This document shows, one piece after another, positions 48,419 through 61,623 of a DNA stretch of 64,000 bases. Below the pieces are notes generated by a model, which saw only the letters and a list, made by a program, of their open reading frames with translations, made no database searches and had not been told where the DNA came from. Source of the DNA: Erpobdella octoculata (lineage: Eukaryota; Annelida; Clitellata; Hirudinida; Erpobdellidae). The translations under genes and the position numbers were made by a program. The DNA is taken from positions 51,251,974 to 51,315,973 of the forward strand of contig OZ022238.1 in the NCBI GenBank assembly GCA_963978895.1, read 5' to 3'. Each line of letters opens with the position of its first letter. Within the stretch, counting starts at the first letter, position 1.

Positions 48419-49672
48419 TATTGGCCACTGTTCGTGCGAGATCAGACATCGCGGTAGCAGTTGCTTCTTCTGGAATAGCAGCCACATTGTTAGAAGGATG
48501 CCGTACGGCTCATTCAGCATTAAAATTGCGCTTAAATCTTCAAACTACTGAACAACCAACAACCAATATGCAGCATTGCAAAACACTCTGCAATGGCAAA
48601 AGTTTTAGTAGCATCTAAAATCATCATCTGGGACGAGTGCACAATGGCGCACAAACGCGCATTGGAAGCACTTGATAGAACACTGAAAGATCTGCACAAT
48701 GACTCGCGACATTTTGGAGGTGCAATGATTTTATTGTCTGGCGATTTACGCCAAATACTGCCAGCCATTCCAAGAACGACTGCTGCCGATGAAATTAATG
48801 CTTCCCTCAAATCATCATATCTGTGGCGCTATGTGATGAAACTTCAGCTGTCTTCTAACATGAGAGTTGCATTGCTGAACGATCCATCTGCTGAAGATTT
48901 CTCCATGCAATTGCTCAACATCGGTAATGGCCGTGTTCCTGTCGACAAATCGACCGGATTGATTTCTTTTCCTGCCAATTTTTGCACTTTTGTTTCATCG
49001 AAAGACGAGCTTATCAATAAAGTGTTCCCAGACATCATTGCTAATCATAAAAAGAACAAATGGTTGAGTGAGAGAGCAATTTTGGCGGCTAAGAATAAAG
49101 ATGTGGATGACTTAAATATTCTAATTCAGAATCAAATTTTTGGTACTCTGCATTTATTCAAATCTATTGACTGTGAAACAAATGAAGATGAAGCCACTAA
49201 CTATCCAACTAAATTTTTGAACTCCTTGGATGTGCCTGGCTTACCACCGCACAATTTACAACTGAAGGTTGAATCAGTAGTTATTATGCTTAGAAATCTA
49301 AATCAACCAAAACTATGCAATGGAACGCGTTTGGTTTTAAAGAAACTAATGGTCAATGTGCTTCACGCGACGATCCTCAAAGGAAAATTCAAAGGCGAGG
49401 AAATACTCATTCCGAGGATTCCTATGATCCCAACCGATTTGCCCTTTGAGTTTAAAAGAATTCAATTTACGATTCGCCTAGCATTTGCTATGACGATTAA
49501 CAAATCACAAGGCCAATCTTTGAGTGTTTGTGGTCTGAACTTGGATAATGCATGTTTTTCTCATGGTCAATTGTATGTGGCGTGTTCACGTGTCGGCAGA
49601 CCATCAGATTTATTTGTTTTTTCGCCCGATAATAAAACAAAAAATATAGTGTGTCATAAAGTGCTGGATTAA
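48385..49672 (+). pseudogene. Helitron PIF1-type helicase domain, one frameshift
   Basis: Walker A GGTGKT at 48,385-48,402, then a +1 shift between about 48,550 and 48,595. The main frame from 48,593 (359 aa) gives Walker B-like IIIWDECTM, LLSGDLRQILP (GDxxQ), MTINKSQGQSL and YVACSRVGRPSDLFVF, the SF1B/PIF1 motif order. It stops at 49,670-49,672. The single-base indel in an A-rich stretch and the loss of Rep make it inactive. Confidence 0.88.
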
Positions 49673-49904
49673 AGAGAATCGACCCGAGTTCAACCAATGT
49701 TTTTCTAATAAACTATTAAAGTGAACGTTTTTTTATTTTTGTTTTCTTTTAAACTTATATATAGGATATTTGTTATTATTGTTCTTTATTGCTTAAAAAA
49801 TACACTTTTTAAGGTGAAACGAAGTTCGCCGGGTCCGCTAGTATATACATATATACAAACATTCATTTTTATATATATAGATATATATATATATAAATTA
49901 TATA

Positions 49905-49985
49905 GGAATTGAATCAACGTGTCTACTGCAACACCGCCTCGCCTAAATGCAAGCGCTTTTACCAACTGAGCCACCGACCATCACC
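49905..49985 (-). mobile_element. tRNA-derived SINE head, left arm
   Basis: Minus-strand GGTCGGTGGCTCAGTTGGTA (box A TGGCTCAGTTGG) through a box B-like TTGATTCAATTCC. Same unit as 29,224-29,305. It forms the outer junction of the ABCG2 3'UTR copy. Confidence 0.65.
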
Positions 49986-50011
49986 AAAAATGATGGCTAG
50001 AACACCAACAA

Positions 50012-51582
<1,571 letters not shown>

Positions 51583-51628
51583 CTGAGCTCTTTTACTAGC
51601 AATAAAAAACTGATAACAATTAAAGTAG

Positions 51629-51751
<123 letters not shown>

Positions 51752-52699
51752 AATTCAGCTGACAACAGGTAGGTCTCTTAAATGACTGGCTTAAAGCAGC
51801 AGAAACTAAAATAAGTTGAAGTTGAAAATAAGTTAAAGTGTTTTGTATTACTTATTTATTACGATCATTATCAACTAGAGAAAGATTTAAAGATTTCAAC
51901 GCGAAAAACAAAAACACAAACTTAATATTAACAGTAGGTAATAACTATATAACAATAAGAGAGTCTAGCTATCCTGACATCACATAATCCAGTATCTTTT
52001 CAACGAAACACTACAGTTTGAAGGAAGCAATACTGTTATATGTCAATCATTACAACTGGTCGTAACAATAAATAAATCATCTAACTAAAAACAAGCTTGT
52101 TTTGGTAAGCGCTATGTAACACAAGCACCATGATGAGGCAAATCGAACGTATTGACAGATATGCAAGCATGCATGCATGTATGTATGTATACATACATAA
52201 TATGTATTCAATTATTTATGCAATAACAATTACGTGCGTCTCTACTAAAATAATAACGATGAGGTTAAATAGCTCGATCTCTACGTTTTGAAACCACGAC
52301 TCACGTGAATTAATTTCTGAACACACATGAACACACGGTTTTTGGCCACAAATCATACTAATTCAATAGGATCAGGTACTTTGGATAATTCATTGCTATA
52401 AAAGTAAACTCGATCAAGGGAATGCATTCGATTCAAAGCCTTTAATAATTATTTACAGAACAAAAACAATTTTGTCCTAAGTAAATTTCATTTCCTCTTA
52501 CTGTATTAATTACGCATATTAAAAAAAAACTTGTGCGAAAGACTGTAAACTACAGTAAATTTTAAAAAATCCTACTTTGGAGATTACACAGCAAACACAT
52601 ATATACCCAGCACTGTGAACATACCTTTTCTTTAAGACAACAGTTTTATTTGTCTCATCAACTTATTATAAAAACCAATAATTATTTTTTTTGAAAAAT

Positions 52700-52739
<40 letters not shown>

Positions 52740-53063
52740 GATATCGTATAAATCAAAGATTCGCCAAATTAAACGATTTTCACTGGTTGACCTGCGAGCA
52801 TACAAAACAAACTTTGAATTACGAAACATTTTTCATCGATTTATTAAACGATTTTACAAAAAATTACGCGCAAACATAACAACCGTCCCTTAAAATGGGA
52901 AAAGAATAAGAGAAGATACATCTGAAGCTAGCTAGACGATACAATAAATATCATGATGAACACAAGAGCGTACACATTGTCTACAAACCACCAGGAAGAA
53001 GAAAAAAAACGCACACACACACATACAAACAAACAAATTGTTGGTGTTCTAGCCATCATTTTT

Positions 53064-53144
53064 GGTGATGGTCGGTGGCTCAGTTGGTAAAAGCGCTTGC
53101 ATTTAGGCGAGGCGGTGTTGCAGTAGACACGTTGATTCAATTCC
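53064..53144 (+). mobile_element. tRNA-derived SINE head, right arm
   Basis: Inverted partner of 49,905-49,985, with the same boxes TGGCTCAGTTGG and TTGATTCAATTCC. Confidence 0.65.
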
Positions 53145-53461
53145 TATATAATTTATATATATATATATATATCTATATATATAAAAATGAATGTTTGTAT
53201 ATATGTATATATGTATATATGTATTTATGTTTATATGTTAATGGCCTTTATGCATTGCTACACCATTCATCCGATCGTAATGAAATTTTCACACAAGAGT
53301 CAAGAAGAGTCAAATATAAAAAAAAAATTTGAAATCCGTCACAAAATGAGCGGAGCGGAGCGGGTGAGCGAGCGGGAACTATATATATATGTATGTGCGT
53401 ATGTATGTGTGTATGTATGTATGTGTATGTATGTGTGTCTGTGTGTGTGTTTATATATGTA

Positions 53462-53758
53462 CTAGCGGAGATACCCGGCGTTGCCCAGGTTTTTTAGAGG
53501 TTTTTCTAATGTTTGTCTCTTTCTCTCCCGTTTCCTTTCCCACCTGCTTTCCCACTCCCGTTCGCTTTCCCGTTTTCGGTCGTTTTCCCGCTGCCGGTCG
53601 CTTTCCCGCTCCCGGTCGCTTTACCACTCCCGGTCGCTTTCCCGCTCACGTTTGCTCTCCCATTCCCGCTCACGCTTGCTTTTCCGTTCCCGCTCGCTGT
53701 CCGTTCCGGGTCGCTTTCCCGTTTCTATAATAGACAAACTAACCCACAAACATTCATA
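53462..53758 (-). mobile_element. Helitron family H3 short copy, right arm
   Basis: Inverted partner of 46,951-47,249. ACTAGCGGAGATACCCGGCG at its left edge is the terminal CTAG and hairpin; the hairpin has one change (GCCCAGG instead of GCCCGGG). Confidence 0.65.
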
Positions 53759-55379
53759 TCTATGTATATAAAAGAACATGTCCTGACTGACTGACTGACT
53801 GACTGACTGACTGACTGACAGATGACTGACTGATAATCAACGCCGAGCTCAAACGCCTCATCCTAGGAACGTGAAATTTGGAACTTATATTACTTTTATA
53901 GCGTAAACATCCGCTAAGAAAGGATTTTTAAAAATTTTGCTCCTGAGGGGAAAAAACTGGAAAACAAACTTTTTTCTAAAACATTGTATATCTCGAAAAC
54001 CAAAAATGAGGAGATTTTGAAATTTGGTATATAGATTCTTTTTGAAAAATAAAAAGATACGTGTTTCACCATTTTTTGAAAATTCGGTTTCCCGGACCTC
54101 AAATGTGGGTTGGAAAATTGGGTTAGTTGGTTTTTAAAGTAGCTTCTACTCAAAAACTGTTAATGCTACAGGAGTAAAAATTAGTATTTAGTTTCTACTC
54201 CAAAAATAATGAAATACGTGTTCTAGCATTTTTTGAAAATTTGATTTCCAGGACTTCAAATGTGGGGTGGAAAATAGGGTTATTTGTTTTTTAAAGTAAC
54301 TGCTACTCAAAAACTGTAAATACCACAGATTTAAAAATTAGTATTTAGTTTCTATTCTAAAAATGAAGATATACGTGTTTCACCATTTTTTTATAAATTT
54401 GGTTTCCAGGACCTTAAATTTGGGCTGGACAATAGGATTACTTGGTTTTTAAAGTAACTGATACTCAAAAACTGTAAATGCTACAAAAGTAAAAATTAGT
54501 ATTTAGTTTCTACTCTAAAAATAATGTTTTACGTGTTTCACTATTTTTTGAAAATTTGGTTTTCAGGACTTCAAATGTGGGGTGGAAAATTGGGTTACTT
54601 GGTGTTTAAAGTAACTGCTACTCAAAAACTGTAAATGCTACAAAAGTAAAAATTAGCATTTAGTTTCTACTCTAAAAATAAGGATATATGAAATTTTGGT
54701 TTTTATGATCTCAAATGTGGGGTGGAAAAAAGTTTCTTTGGTTTTTAAAGTAACTGCTACTCAAAAACTGTGAATGCTACAGATGTCAAAATTAGTATTT
54801 AGTATTTACTCAAAAAATAATGATATAAGTGTTTCAACATTTTTTAAAAATTTGGTTTCCAGGACTTCAAATGTGGGGTGGAAATAAGGGTTATTTGATT
54901 TCAAAATAACTCCTACTCAAAAACTGTAAGTGCTACAAATATAAAAATTAGTATTTTGAAGTTTTGTGCCGGTTAAAAGTAGCTAAGTCCAGTTTATCAC
55001 CGACCGGGCCAAGCCGTTATTTTAGAGTCTTCACACGGGCCAGGCCAAACCTTAAATCAAAGTGGAACGGGCCGAGGTTTTTCACCAAGTATATAGATAT
55101 TTTAGTGATTTTAGGGTCTTCAGTTGGGCCGTGCCAAACCTGAGGTCAAGGTGGGACGGGCCGAAGTTTTTCATCAAGTATATAGAACTTCTAGGCCTGT
55201 AAGAATGGGCCGGGCCTAATTCAAACGGGCTGTTCCGGGCCAGGAGTTTAGGTTTTTAAAACGGGCTGGGCTAAGTTGTCGACGGGCCGAGCCGAGACCT
55301 AAAAAATTGATCTCTACTATGGATGCACGGTTCAAACTCTCTAATTTCATGCGAGCGAAGCCGCTACGGGCACTGCTAG
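53759..55379 (+). mobile_element. Non-autonomous Helitron (family H2), copy c, right arm only
   Basis: Starts TCTATGTATATAAAAGAACA after A and ends CTACGGGCACTGCTAG before T. The left arm has the empty site at about 46,942-46,955 (CATTCATATATATATATAG when read on this strand). Contains (TGAC)n, about seven ~150-bp internal repeats and a GGGCCGGGCC-rich end. No coding potential. Confidence 0.85.
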
Positions 55380-56009
55380 TATATATATATAGTCTTAGCA
55401 AATCTATTTTACGTTTTATAGGCTAACAGAAGTTATGAAAGAATGGAAAAGAAAAAATGAGCGTGAACGGGAGAGCAACCGTGACCGGGAATGGGAGAGC
55501 AAGCATGACCGGGAACGGGAGAGCAAACGTGAGCGGGAACGGGAAAGCGACCGGGAACGGGAAAGCGACCGGGAACGGGAAAGCGACCGGGAACGGGAAA
55601 ACGACCGGGAACGGGAAAGCGACCGGGAACGGGAAAGCGACCGGGAACGGGAAAGCGACCGGGAACGGGAAAACGACCGGGAACGGGAAAGCGACCGGGA
55701 ACGGGAAAGCGACCGGGAACGGGAAAGCGACCGGGAACGGGAAAGCGACCGGGAACGCGGAAAGCGACCGGGAACGCAGAAAGCGACTGGAATCGGGAGT
55801 GCAAGCTTGGAAGGAAACGCGAGCAAGAGAGAAAATCGATAACAAAACTTCTGAGCGGGAATGCGAACGGGAGCTGGAAAACGACCGAGAGCGGAAAAGC
55901 GACCGGGAACGCGACGAAAACGGGAAAGTGGAGAAGGAAACGGGAGCGAGAGAGACAAACATTAGAAAAACCTCTAAAAAACCCCGGGCAACGCCGGGTA
56001 ACCCCGCTA

Positions 56010-56010
<1 letters not shown>
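55380..56010 (+). mobile_element. Helitron family H3 copy, right arm
   Basis: Inverted partner of 46,414-46,950, ending CCCGGGCAACGCCGGGTAAC-CCCGCTAG at 56,010. The 18-bp repeat (GGGAACGGGAAAGCGACC) has about 5 more units than in the left arm. (TA)n follows to 56,092. Confidence 0.68.
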
Positions 56011-56096
<86 letters not shown>

Positions 56097-56115
56097 GCTA
56101 AATTAATTTCATCAA

Positions 56116-58202
56116 TCAAGCATCCGACAACTGAAAATATAGAAAAATACAAAAAATTTAGGAATATGTTTACATCGATCAAACGTGAGGCCGAAAAGAG
56201 CTACTACAACACATTGTTTCAACAGGCAAGGAATGACATCAAAAAGACTTGGACAATTATTAGGAAAGCCTTAAATAAATCTCGTCCTGAATCTATTGAA
56301 AGAATTTTTCACAATGGTCAGCTAGTTGAAGACAAATTATTATTATCCAATATCTTCAATGAATATTTCACATCTATTGGTACCAATACGGCTAACACCA
56401 TTCCATCTATAACTACTAACAATTATAGTGATTACCTGGTCAAACCTGTTTCAGATTCAATTTTTCTTGAAGAAATTACTGAAACTGAAATAGTGAGAAC
56501 AGTCAACAGTTTCAAAAATTCAAGAAGTACTGCAATAGATGATTTAAGTAATTTTTTGCTCAAGTCGATAATAAACTCCATATCCAGTCCTCTTTGTCAT
56601 ATTTTTAATCTCTCATTCAAGAAAGGCATATTTCCCGAGCCATTAAAGACATCAAAAGTTATTCCAATTTTTAAAAAGGGTGACAAGGAATCCCTTGATA
56701 ATTACAGACCTATATCACTCTTGTCTCCAATCTCAAAACTCCTGGAAAAACTTATGTTCAATAGAATCACGTCTTTTTTCAACAAGCACCACGTCATTCA
56801 CAGCAACCAATTTGGATTTAAAGCAAATAGTTCCACTGATCTTGCTCTCATTAATCTCACCCAGCAACTACTACAGCAAATGAACAACAAGCATCTCACA
56901 GTGGGTGTTTTCATTGATCTTAGCAAAGCTTTTGATACTATCAATCACGACATTCTGCTGAATAAGATCTCACACTATGGTATTCGTGGGACTGCACATT
57001 TATGGTTTGTTAACTATTTGAAAGATAGAAGTCAACTAGTTTCTCTTGGCGACACAAACTCTGCTTTGAGGGGCATATCCATAGGAGTTCCACAAGGTTC
57101 AATCCTAGGCCCACTACTTTTCAACATCTTTGTTAATGACATATTTGAAACTTCTAAACTGCTCTCTACAATATTATATGCTGATGACACCAATTTGTTT
57201 TATTCTGGAAATTCTATAGATGAAGTTACAGCTGTGATGAACATTGAATTAGTGAAATTTTCTCATTGGTTCTCTGCCAATCGTCTCAAAATTAATATCA
57301 GCAAAACAAACTACATGATATTTGGACCAAAAATTAAATTTAATGCTCTTCCTCTATTTCGTATTGAATATGGTGGAACTTCACTGCCTAGAGTGGGATT
57401 CACAAAGTTTCTTGGTGTTACCATTACGGAAAGTCTGTCTTGGACAGATCATATAAATGCTGTTAGAAGAAAAATGAGCAAATCTGTTGGATTATTATCA
57501 AGGTTCAGAAATCGTTTGAATCATGATATTATATGTCATCTTTATTACTCTTTGATCTACCCACATATTACTTATTGTAATTTGATTTGGGGAAACAGTC
57601 CTGTTTCCTCTATGCGTACCCTTTCAGTAATCCAGAATCGTTTTGTTAGAATGCTCTACGGACTTGGAAGAACGGACAATGTTGATAAATATATCAATAC
57701 ACTAAATATGTTAACACCAAGACAAGTTCACTGCTATAGCATCTTGGTTTTCATGTTTAAGCTAATTAATAATATTATGCATTGCCCTGTCTTTGATAAT
57801 TTTATGTTATCATCAGATATAAAGAATAGACAAACAAGACATACAGGTATCTTTCATTTACCTTACTGCAGATTGAAAATACTTTCTACAAGTATTTACC
57901 TCATTGGACCAAAATTATGGAACATTTTACCAGAAGACATCAGATGTGCATCTTCAGTTCACATTTTTAAAATTCTTATCAAGAAATTTATTTGTGAACA
58001 TAATTTACAATCGTTTCTATGAAAAACTGAGCATTGTGTTTATATTTGATTTTGTGTGTGTATGTGATTTTTGTTTCTTTTTGTAAAGGGTGGCTACACT
58101 ACAAGCATTGCTTATTAGTAGTCTCCCTGTTGACATTTCATTTTATTATGCAGATATGTTGACAAATAAACAAATAAATAAATAAATAAATAAATAAATA
58201 AA
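56116..58202 (+). mobile_element. 5'-truncated LINE, right arm only
   Basis: Inserted between TTTCATCAA and CTATCCCCTTAG, which are contiguous (inverted) in the left arm at about 46,360-46,376. It carries the reverse-transcriptase ORF 56,166-58,022 and ends in a (AAAT)n tail, as in CR1/jockey-supergroup LINEs. No clear target duplication. Confidence 0.88.
56166..58022 (+). CDS. LINE ORF2 reverse transcriptase, endonuclease missing (618 aa)
   Basis: Non-LTR reverse transcriptase. NYRPISLLSPISKLLEKLMF (finger), QFGFKANSSTDLALINLTQQ, VFIDLSKAFDTINHDIL (motif A aspartate), GVPQGSILGPLLFNIFVND (motif B), and the catalytic YADD at residues 338-341. A C-terminal block ends WNILPEDIRCASS. The frame is intact to its stop but begins after the apurinic endonuclease, so the copy is 5'-truncated. 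The undamaged frame indicates a young insertion. The clade (CR1, L2 or jockey) cannot be fixed by eye. Confidence 0.9.
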   Translation: MFTSIKREAEKSYYNTLFQQARNDIKKTWTIIRKALNKSRPESIERIFHNGQLVEDKLLLSNIFNEYFTSIGTNTANTIPSITTNNYSDYLVKPVSDSIFLEEITETEIVRTVNSFKNSRSTAIDDLSNFLLKSIINSISSPLCHIFNLSFKKGIFPEPLKTSKVIPIFKKGDKESLDNYRPISLLSPISKLLEKLMFNRITSFFNKHHVIHSNQFGFKANSSTDLALINLTQQLLQQMNNKHLTVGVFIDLSKAFDTINHDILLNKISHYGIRGTAHLWFVNYLKDRSQLVSLGDTNSALRGISIGVPQGSILGPLLFNIFVNDIFETSKLLSTILYADDTNLFYSGNSIDEVTAVMNIELVKFSHWFSANRLKINISKTNYMIFGPKIKFNALPLFRIEYGGTSLPRVGFTKFLGVTITESLSWTDHINAVRRKMSKSVGLLSRFRNRLNHDIICHLYYSLIYPHITYCNLIWGNSPVSSMRTLSVIQNRFVRMLYGLGRTDNVDKYINTLNMLTPRQVHCYSILVFMFKLINNIMHCPVFDNFMLSSDIKNRQTRHTGIFHLPYCRLKILSTSIYLIGPKLWNILPEDIRCASSVHIFKILIKKFICEHNLQSFL

Positions 58203-58665
58203 CTATCCCCTTAGTTGGTAAGAGTTGGTAAGAGCGCTTGCATTTAGTAAAAGGCGTTCCACGTTTTAAGTGTTGAAAATTTATGGCTTGTTTGTTATAC
58301 GAATGTCCACAATTAACGCATGTCTCCATCAAGACATTTCTCACACAGCCCAGAGAAAAATTATTTTCTTTTTTTTTAGTTCACAAAAACGTGGTATTTT
58401 TAGAAGTTCTTTTAAATATTTTATTACATGTTTTGAAAAAACATAAACCTATTCGTGAAAGTTTATTTTTTATATTATGATTCAAACGACGTTTTCATAG
58501 ACAAAGTTTTTCCAAAAGTTTTTAATAAAAATTTATTAGAATGATACAAAAAAAACAATAAGTGGTTTATAGTCGTGCTATTCCAACGATTGATTATGCC
58601 GGGATTTGTTTGGGTGTAGTTCGTCGTTTTTGTGGTTAATGATCTAGAAGTGTTTCTTTACCAGA

Positions 58666-60453
58666 TCATATAATCATAAAATAATCTTCTGACATGGTGT
58701 AATGGCGGCTGTATGAATTTTCTCGGGGAATTTTTTTTTTTCTCGGAATATATTTCAAGTTGCTTCTGTCAACATCATGTATTCCGTCAAGTGTTATTGT
58801 TAGGATTCGGGTATTAATTCCTTGTTCCACTTCTGTATGCCTTTCGAAGAAATCTGTTACAAGTCTTTTATCATCAGCATCATTAGTATCATTTGATTTT
58901 AATTTAACACATGTTAAAATAGTGCGAAACTCTGGAATAATTCGTTTTTTTAACTTGAAATATTTTTCATATGCCATTATTAGATAGTGAACAAAGAACC
59001 TTTCATCACTGAGTGAAAAAAGAATAGAAATATAATTGTGATCGGATGATAATAACTCATTCCATACCACATTATCTGTATCTCTCAGAGTCAGAAATTT
59101 TATAAAAGTTTTTTTGTGTTTAGAATTCAACATAACTTTTATAAACATTTTTAAAACTTTTTTTTTTAAACCAATTTTGGACAAAACAGGAATAAATTGC
59201 AGAATTATTTTAAATGCATTGCCTTTGGAAGAATTGTAACAGTAAAGTCCTTGGAATATAAAGTCAGTAATAATAGAAATGTTGTCTCTTATAAGTGATT
59301 TATACTCTTTTTCTGTTGCAACAATACTCAATATTTGAATGCACCTTAACCACATTTCATTTTTCCTGAGAACGCTCTCTATTGACGCTATGATTCCATC
59401 AAATGTGGCAAAGGTACTTACAATTTTAGAGTTTATGTTTTCATTTAGAAGCGTATCAAATCCACCGTACCATCTACTAAAACGCAACCCTAGATACTGA
59501 AAACTTCTTGCGTGCTTCCACGTAACAGATCCTTCACGTGTAATTATCATATTACTTATATCCAAATAAACTAAATCAGGTAATTTTTCTATCATTGTGT
59601 ATATTAATTCTAAATTCGTGTTATTAATTAATCTAAAACATTTGTTATGACTCATGTCAAGCCAAGTTAAATTAGAAAGACATGATATTGAGTCGACCAG
59701 TTCTTCTAATGATTCACCAACAAACGTGTTTATAGCCAGTTTTCGAAGACAAACAAACCGGAAAAACTTGTCTATTGTTTTCCTTGCATACCCACAGCCA
59801 GAGATGCTTAAAATTTTTAAGTTTTCGCAAGGGAATTTTACTTTAAGAATATCAATTAAATCCTCTTTTGCGTGGGTTTCATTCCTACAAACGCAACGCA
59901 GAGAAAGTTGTACTAATTTAGGACACAACCATGCAGAATTGTCTACACAATCTTTGTAATAACTTGTGATATCTGAACATAAAACATCTAATTCTAAATG
60001 TTCCAAATTCAGAGACAACGATGGATTCATGCAGAATTGATGATAAAAATTTCCTGACTGTTTATATTTGTCACAATCATAATTCATGCGCTCTACATCG
60101 TAAAATGAATTCCCAGCCAACGAAATACGACTTAGATTTCCTCTCTTTACGATTACTTTTAAAGGCTGAATAAATTTGTCTATTTCAACTTCCTTAAGCG
60201 TTATTTCACGATAACAGTCAAACTTCAAATAAAATGGAATTAAATGTTCGTGTTGCAGTTCCATTCCTAATTTCTCACTTCTTAAAATTATTTCTGTAAA
60301 AAGAAATGACGACAATTTGACGCTGTTTTTAACTTTGAAAGGAAGACATTTCATTTCAAAAGACGGTTCGAGAAAAATTTCCTTGAAGTTGAATAAGATA
60401 AAATTTGTGCATGAACATTTTAATGATATTAGGTGATTTAGACTATAACTCAT
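58666..60453 (-). CDS. Intronless leucine-rich ZYG11/ZER1-like protein, right copy (595 aa)
   Basis: Inverted partner of 44,115-45,893. It differs by about eight substitutions (for example A/T, T/I, S/R, T/M, Q/E, R/G) and by one extra A in a poly-A run (11 versus 10), which changes the last ~20 residues to end in MSEDYFMII instead of ITPCQKIIL. Either end could be original. Otherwise the frame is open over its full length. Confidence 0.5.
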   Translation of the reverse strand: MSYSLNHLISLKCSCTNFILFNFKEIFLEPSFEMKCLPFKVKNSVKLSSFLFTEIILRSEKLGMELQHEHLIPFYLKFDCYREITLKEVEIDKFIQPLKVIVKRGNLSRISLAGNSFYDVERMNYDCDKYKQSGNFYHQFCMNPSLSLNLEHLELDVLCSDITSYYKDCVDNSAWLCPKLVQLSLRCVCRNETHAKEDLIDILKVKFPCENLKILSISGCGYARKTIDKFFRFVCLRKLAINTFVGESLEELVDSISCLSNLTWLDMSHNKCFRLINNTNLELIYTMIEKLPDLVYLDISNMIITREGSVTWKHARSFQYLGLRFSRWYGGFDTLLNENINSKIVSTFATFDGIIASIESVLRKNEMWLRCIQILSIVATEKEYKSLIRDNISIITDFIFQGLYCYNSSKGNAFKIILQFIPVLSKIGLKKKVLKMFIKVMLNSKHKKTFIKFLTLRDTDNVVWNELLSSDHNYISILFSLSDERFFVHYLIMAYEKYFKLKKRIIPEFRTILTCVKLKSNDTNDADDKRLVTDFFERHTEVEQGINTRILTITLDGIHDVDRSNLKYIPRKKKIPRENSYSRHYTMSEDYFMII

Positions 60454-60516
60454 TTTTTAAAAGTGCTAAAATATGTTATATGAAAATAATAAAATAGTGT
60501 AATTATGTAGTATATG

Positions 60517-60551
<35 letters not shown>

Positions 60552-60620
60552 TTGTATAAATTTAATAAAATCAACTTCAGCTGAGCTCTTTTACCAGCAA
60601 TAAAAAACTGATAATAATTA

Positions 60621-61595
60621 AAAATGAGGAGATTTTGAAATTTGGTATATAGATTCTTTTTGAAAAATAAAAAGATACGTGTTTCACCATTTTTTGAAAA
60701 TTCGGTTTCCCGGACCTCAAATGTGGGTTGGAAAATTGGGTTATTTGGTTTTTAAAGTAGCTTCTACTCAAAAACTGTTAATGCTACAGAAGTAAAATTT
60801 TGTATTTAGTTTCTACTCAAAAAATTATGAAATACGTGTTTTAGCATTTTTTGAAAATTTGGTTTCCAGGACTTCAAATGTGGGGTAGAAAATAAGGCTA
60901 ATTGTCTTTTATAGTAACTGCTACTCATAAACAGTAAATACCACAGATGTAAAAATTATTATTTAGTTTCTTTTCTAAAAATAAAGATATACGTGTTTCA
61001 CCATTTTTTACAGATTTGGTTTCCCGGACCTCAAATGTGGGTTGGAAAATTGGGTTATTTGGTTTTTAAAGTAGCTTCTACTCAAAAACTGTTAATGCTA
61101 CAAAAGTAAAAATTAGTATTTAGTTTCTACTGTAAAAATAATGATATACGTGTTTCACAATTTTTTGAAAATTTGGTTTCCAGGACTTCAAATGTGGGGT
61201 GGAAAATAGGGTTATTTGGTTTTTAAAGTAACTGCTACTCAACAACTGTAATTGCCACAGATGTAAAAATTAATACTTAGTATCTACTTAAAAAAAAGAT
61301 ATACGTGTTTCATCATTTTTTGGGTTATTTGGTTTTTAAAGTAGCTGCTACTCAAAAACTGTTAATGCTACAGAAGTAAAAATTAGTATTTAGTTTCTAC
61401 TCCAAAAATAATGAAATACGTGTTTTAGCATTTTTTGAAAATTTGGTTTCCAGGACCTCAAATGTGGGGTGGAAATAAGGGCTGGGCTAATTTGTCGACG
61501 GGCCGAGCCGAGACCTAAAAAAATGATCTCTACTATGGATGCACGGTTCAAACTCTCTAATTTCATGCGAGCGAAGCCGCTACGGGCACTGCTAG
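60621..61595 (+). mobile_element. Truncated H2 Helitron, copy d
   Basis: Joins the end of the right palindrome arm inside the element (AAAATGAGGAGATTTTGAAA) and continues through internal ~150-bp repeats to GGGCACTGCTAG at 61,595. The 5' TC end is missing, which places the palindrome breakpoint within this Helitron. Confidence 0.75.
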
Positions 61596-61623
61596 TACAT
61601 ATATATACACATATATATAATAA

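Larger units (their letters stand above)
47513..49841 (+). mobile_element. Helitron (family H1) with decayed RepHel, 2,329 bp, left arm only
   Basis: 5' end TCTATATATATAAAAGGAAG preceded by A; 3' end GAAGTTCGCCGGGTCC-GCTAG followed by T. Contains the two coding fragments listed separately. The right arm has the uninterrupted site near 53,200, proving insertion after the palindrome formed. Internally deleted: the HUH replication initiator domain is missing, so it is non-autonomous. Confidence 0.85.
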
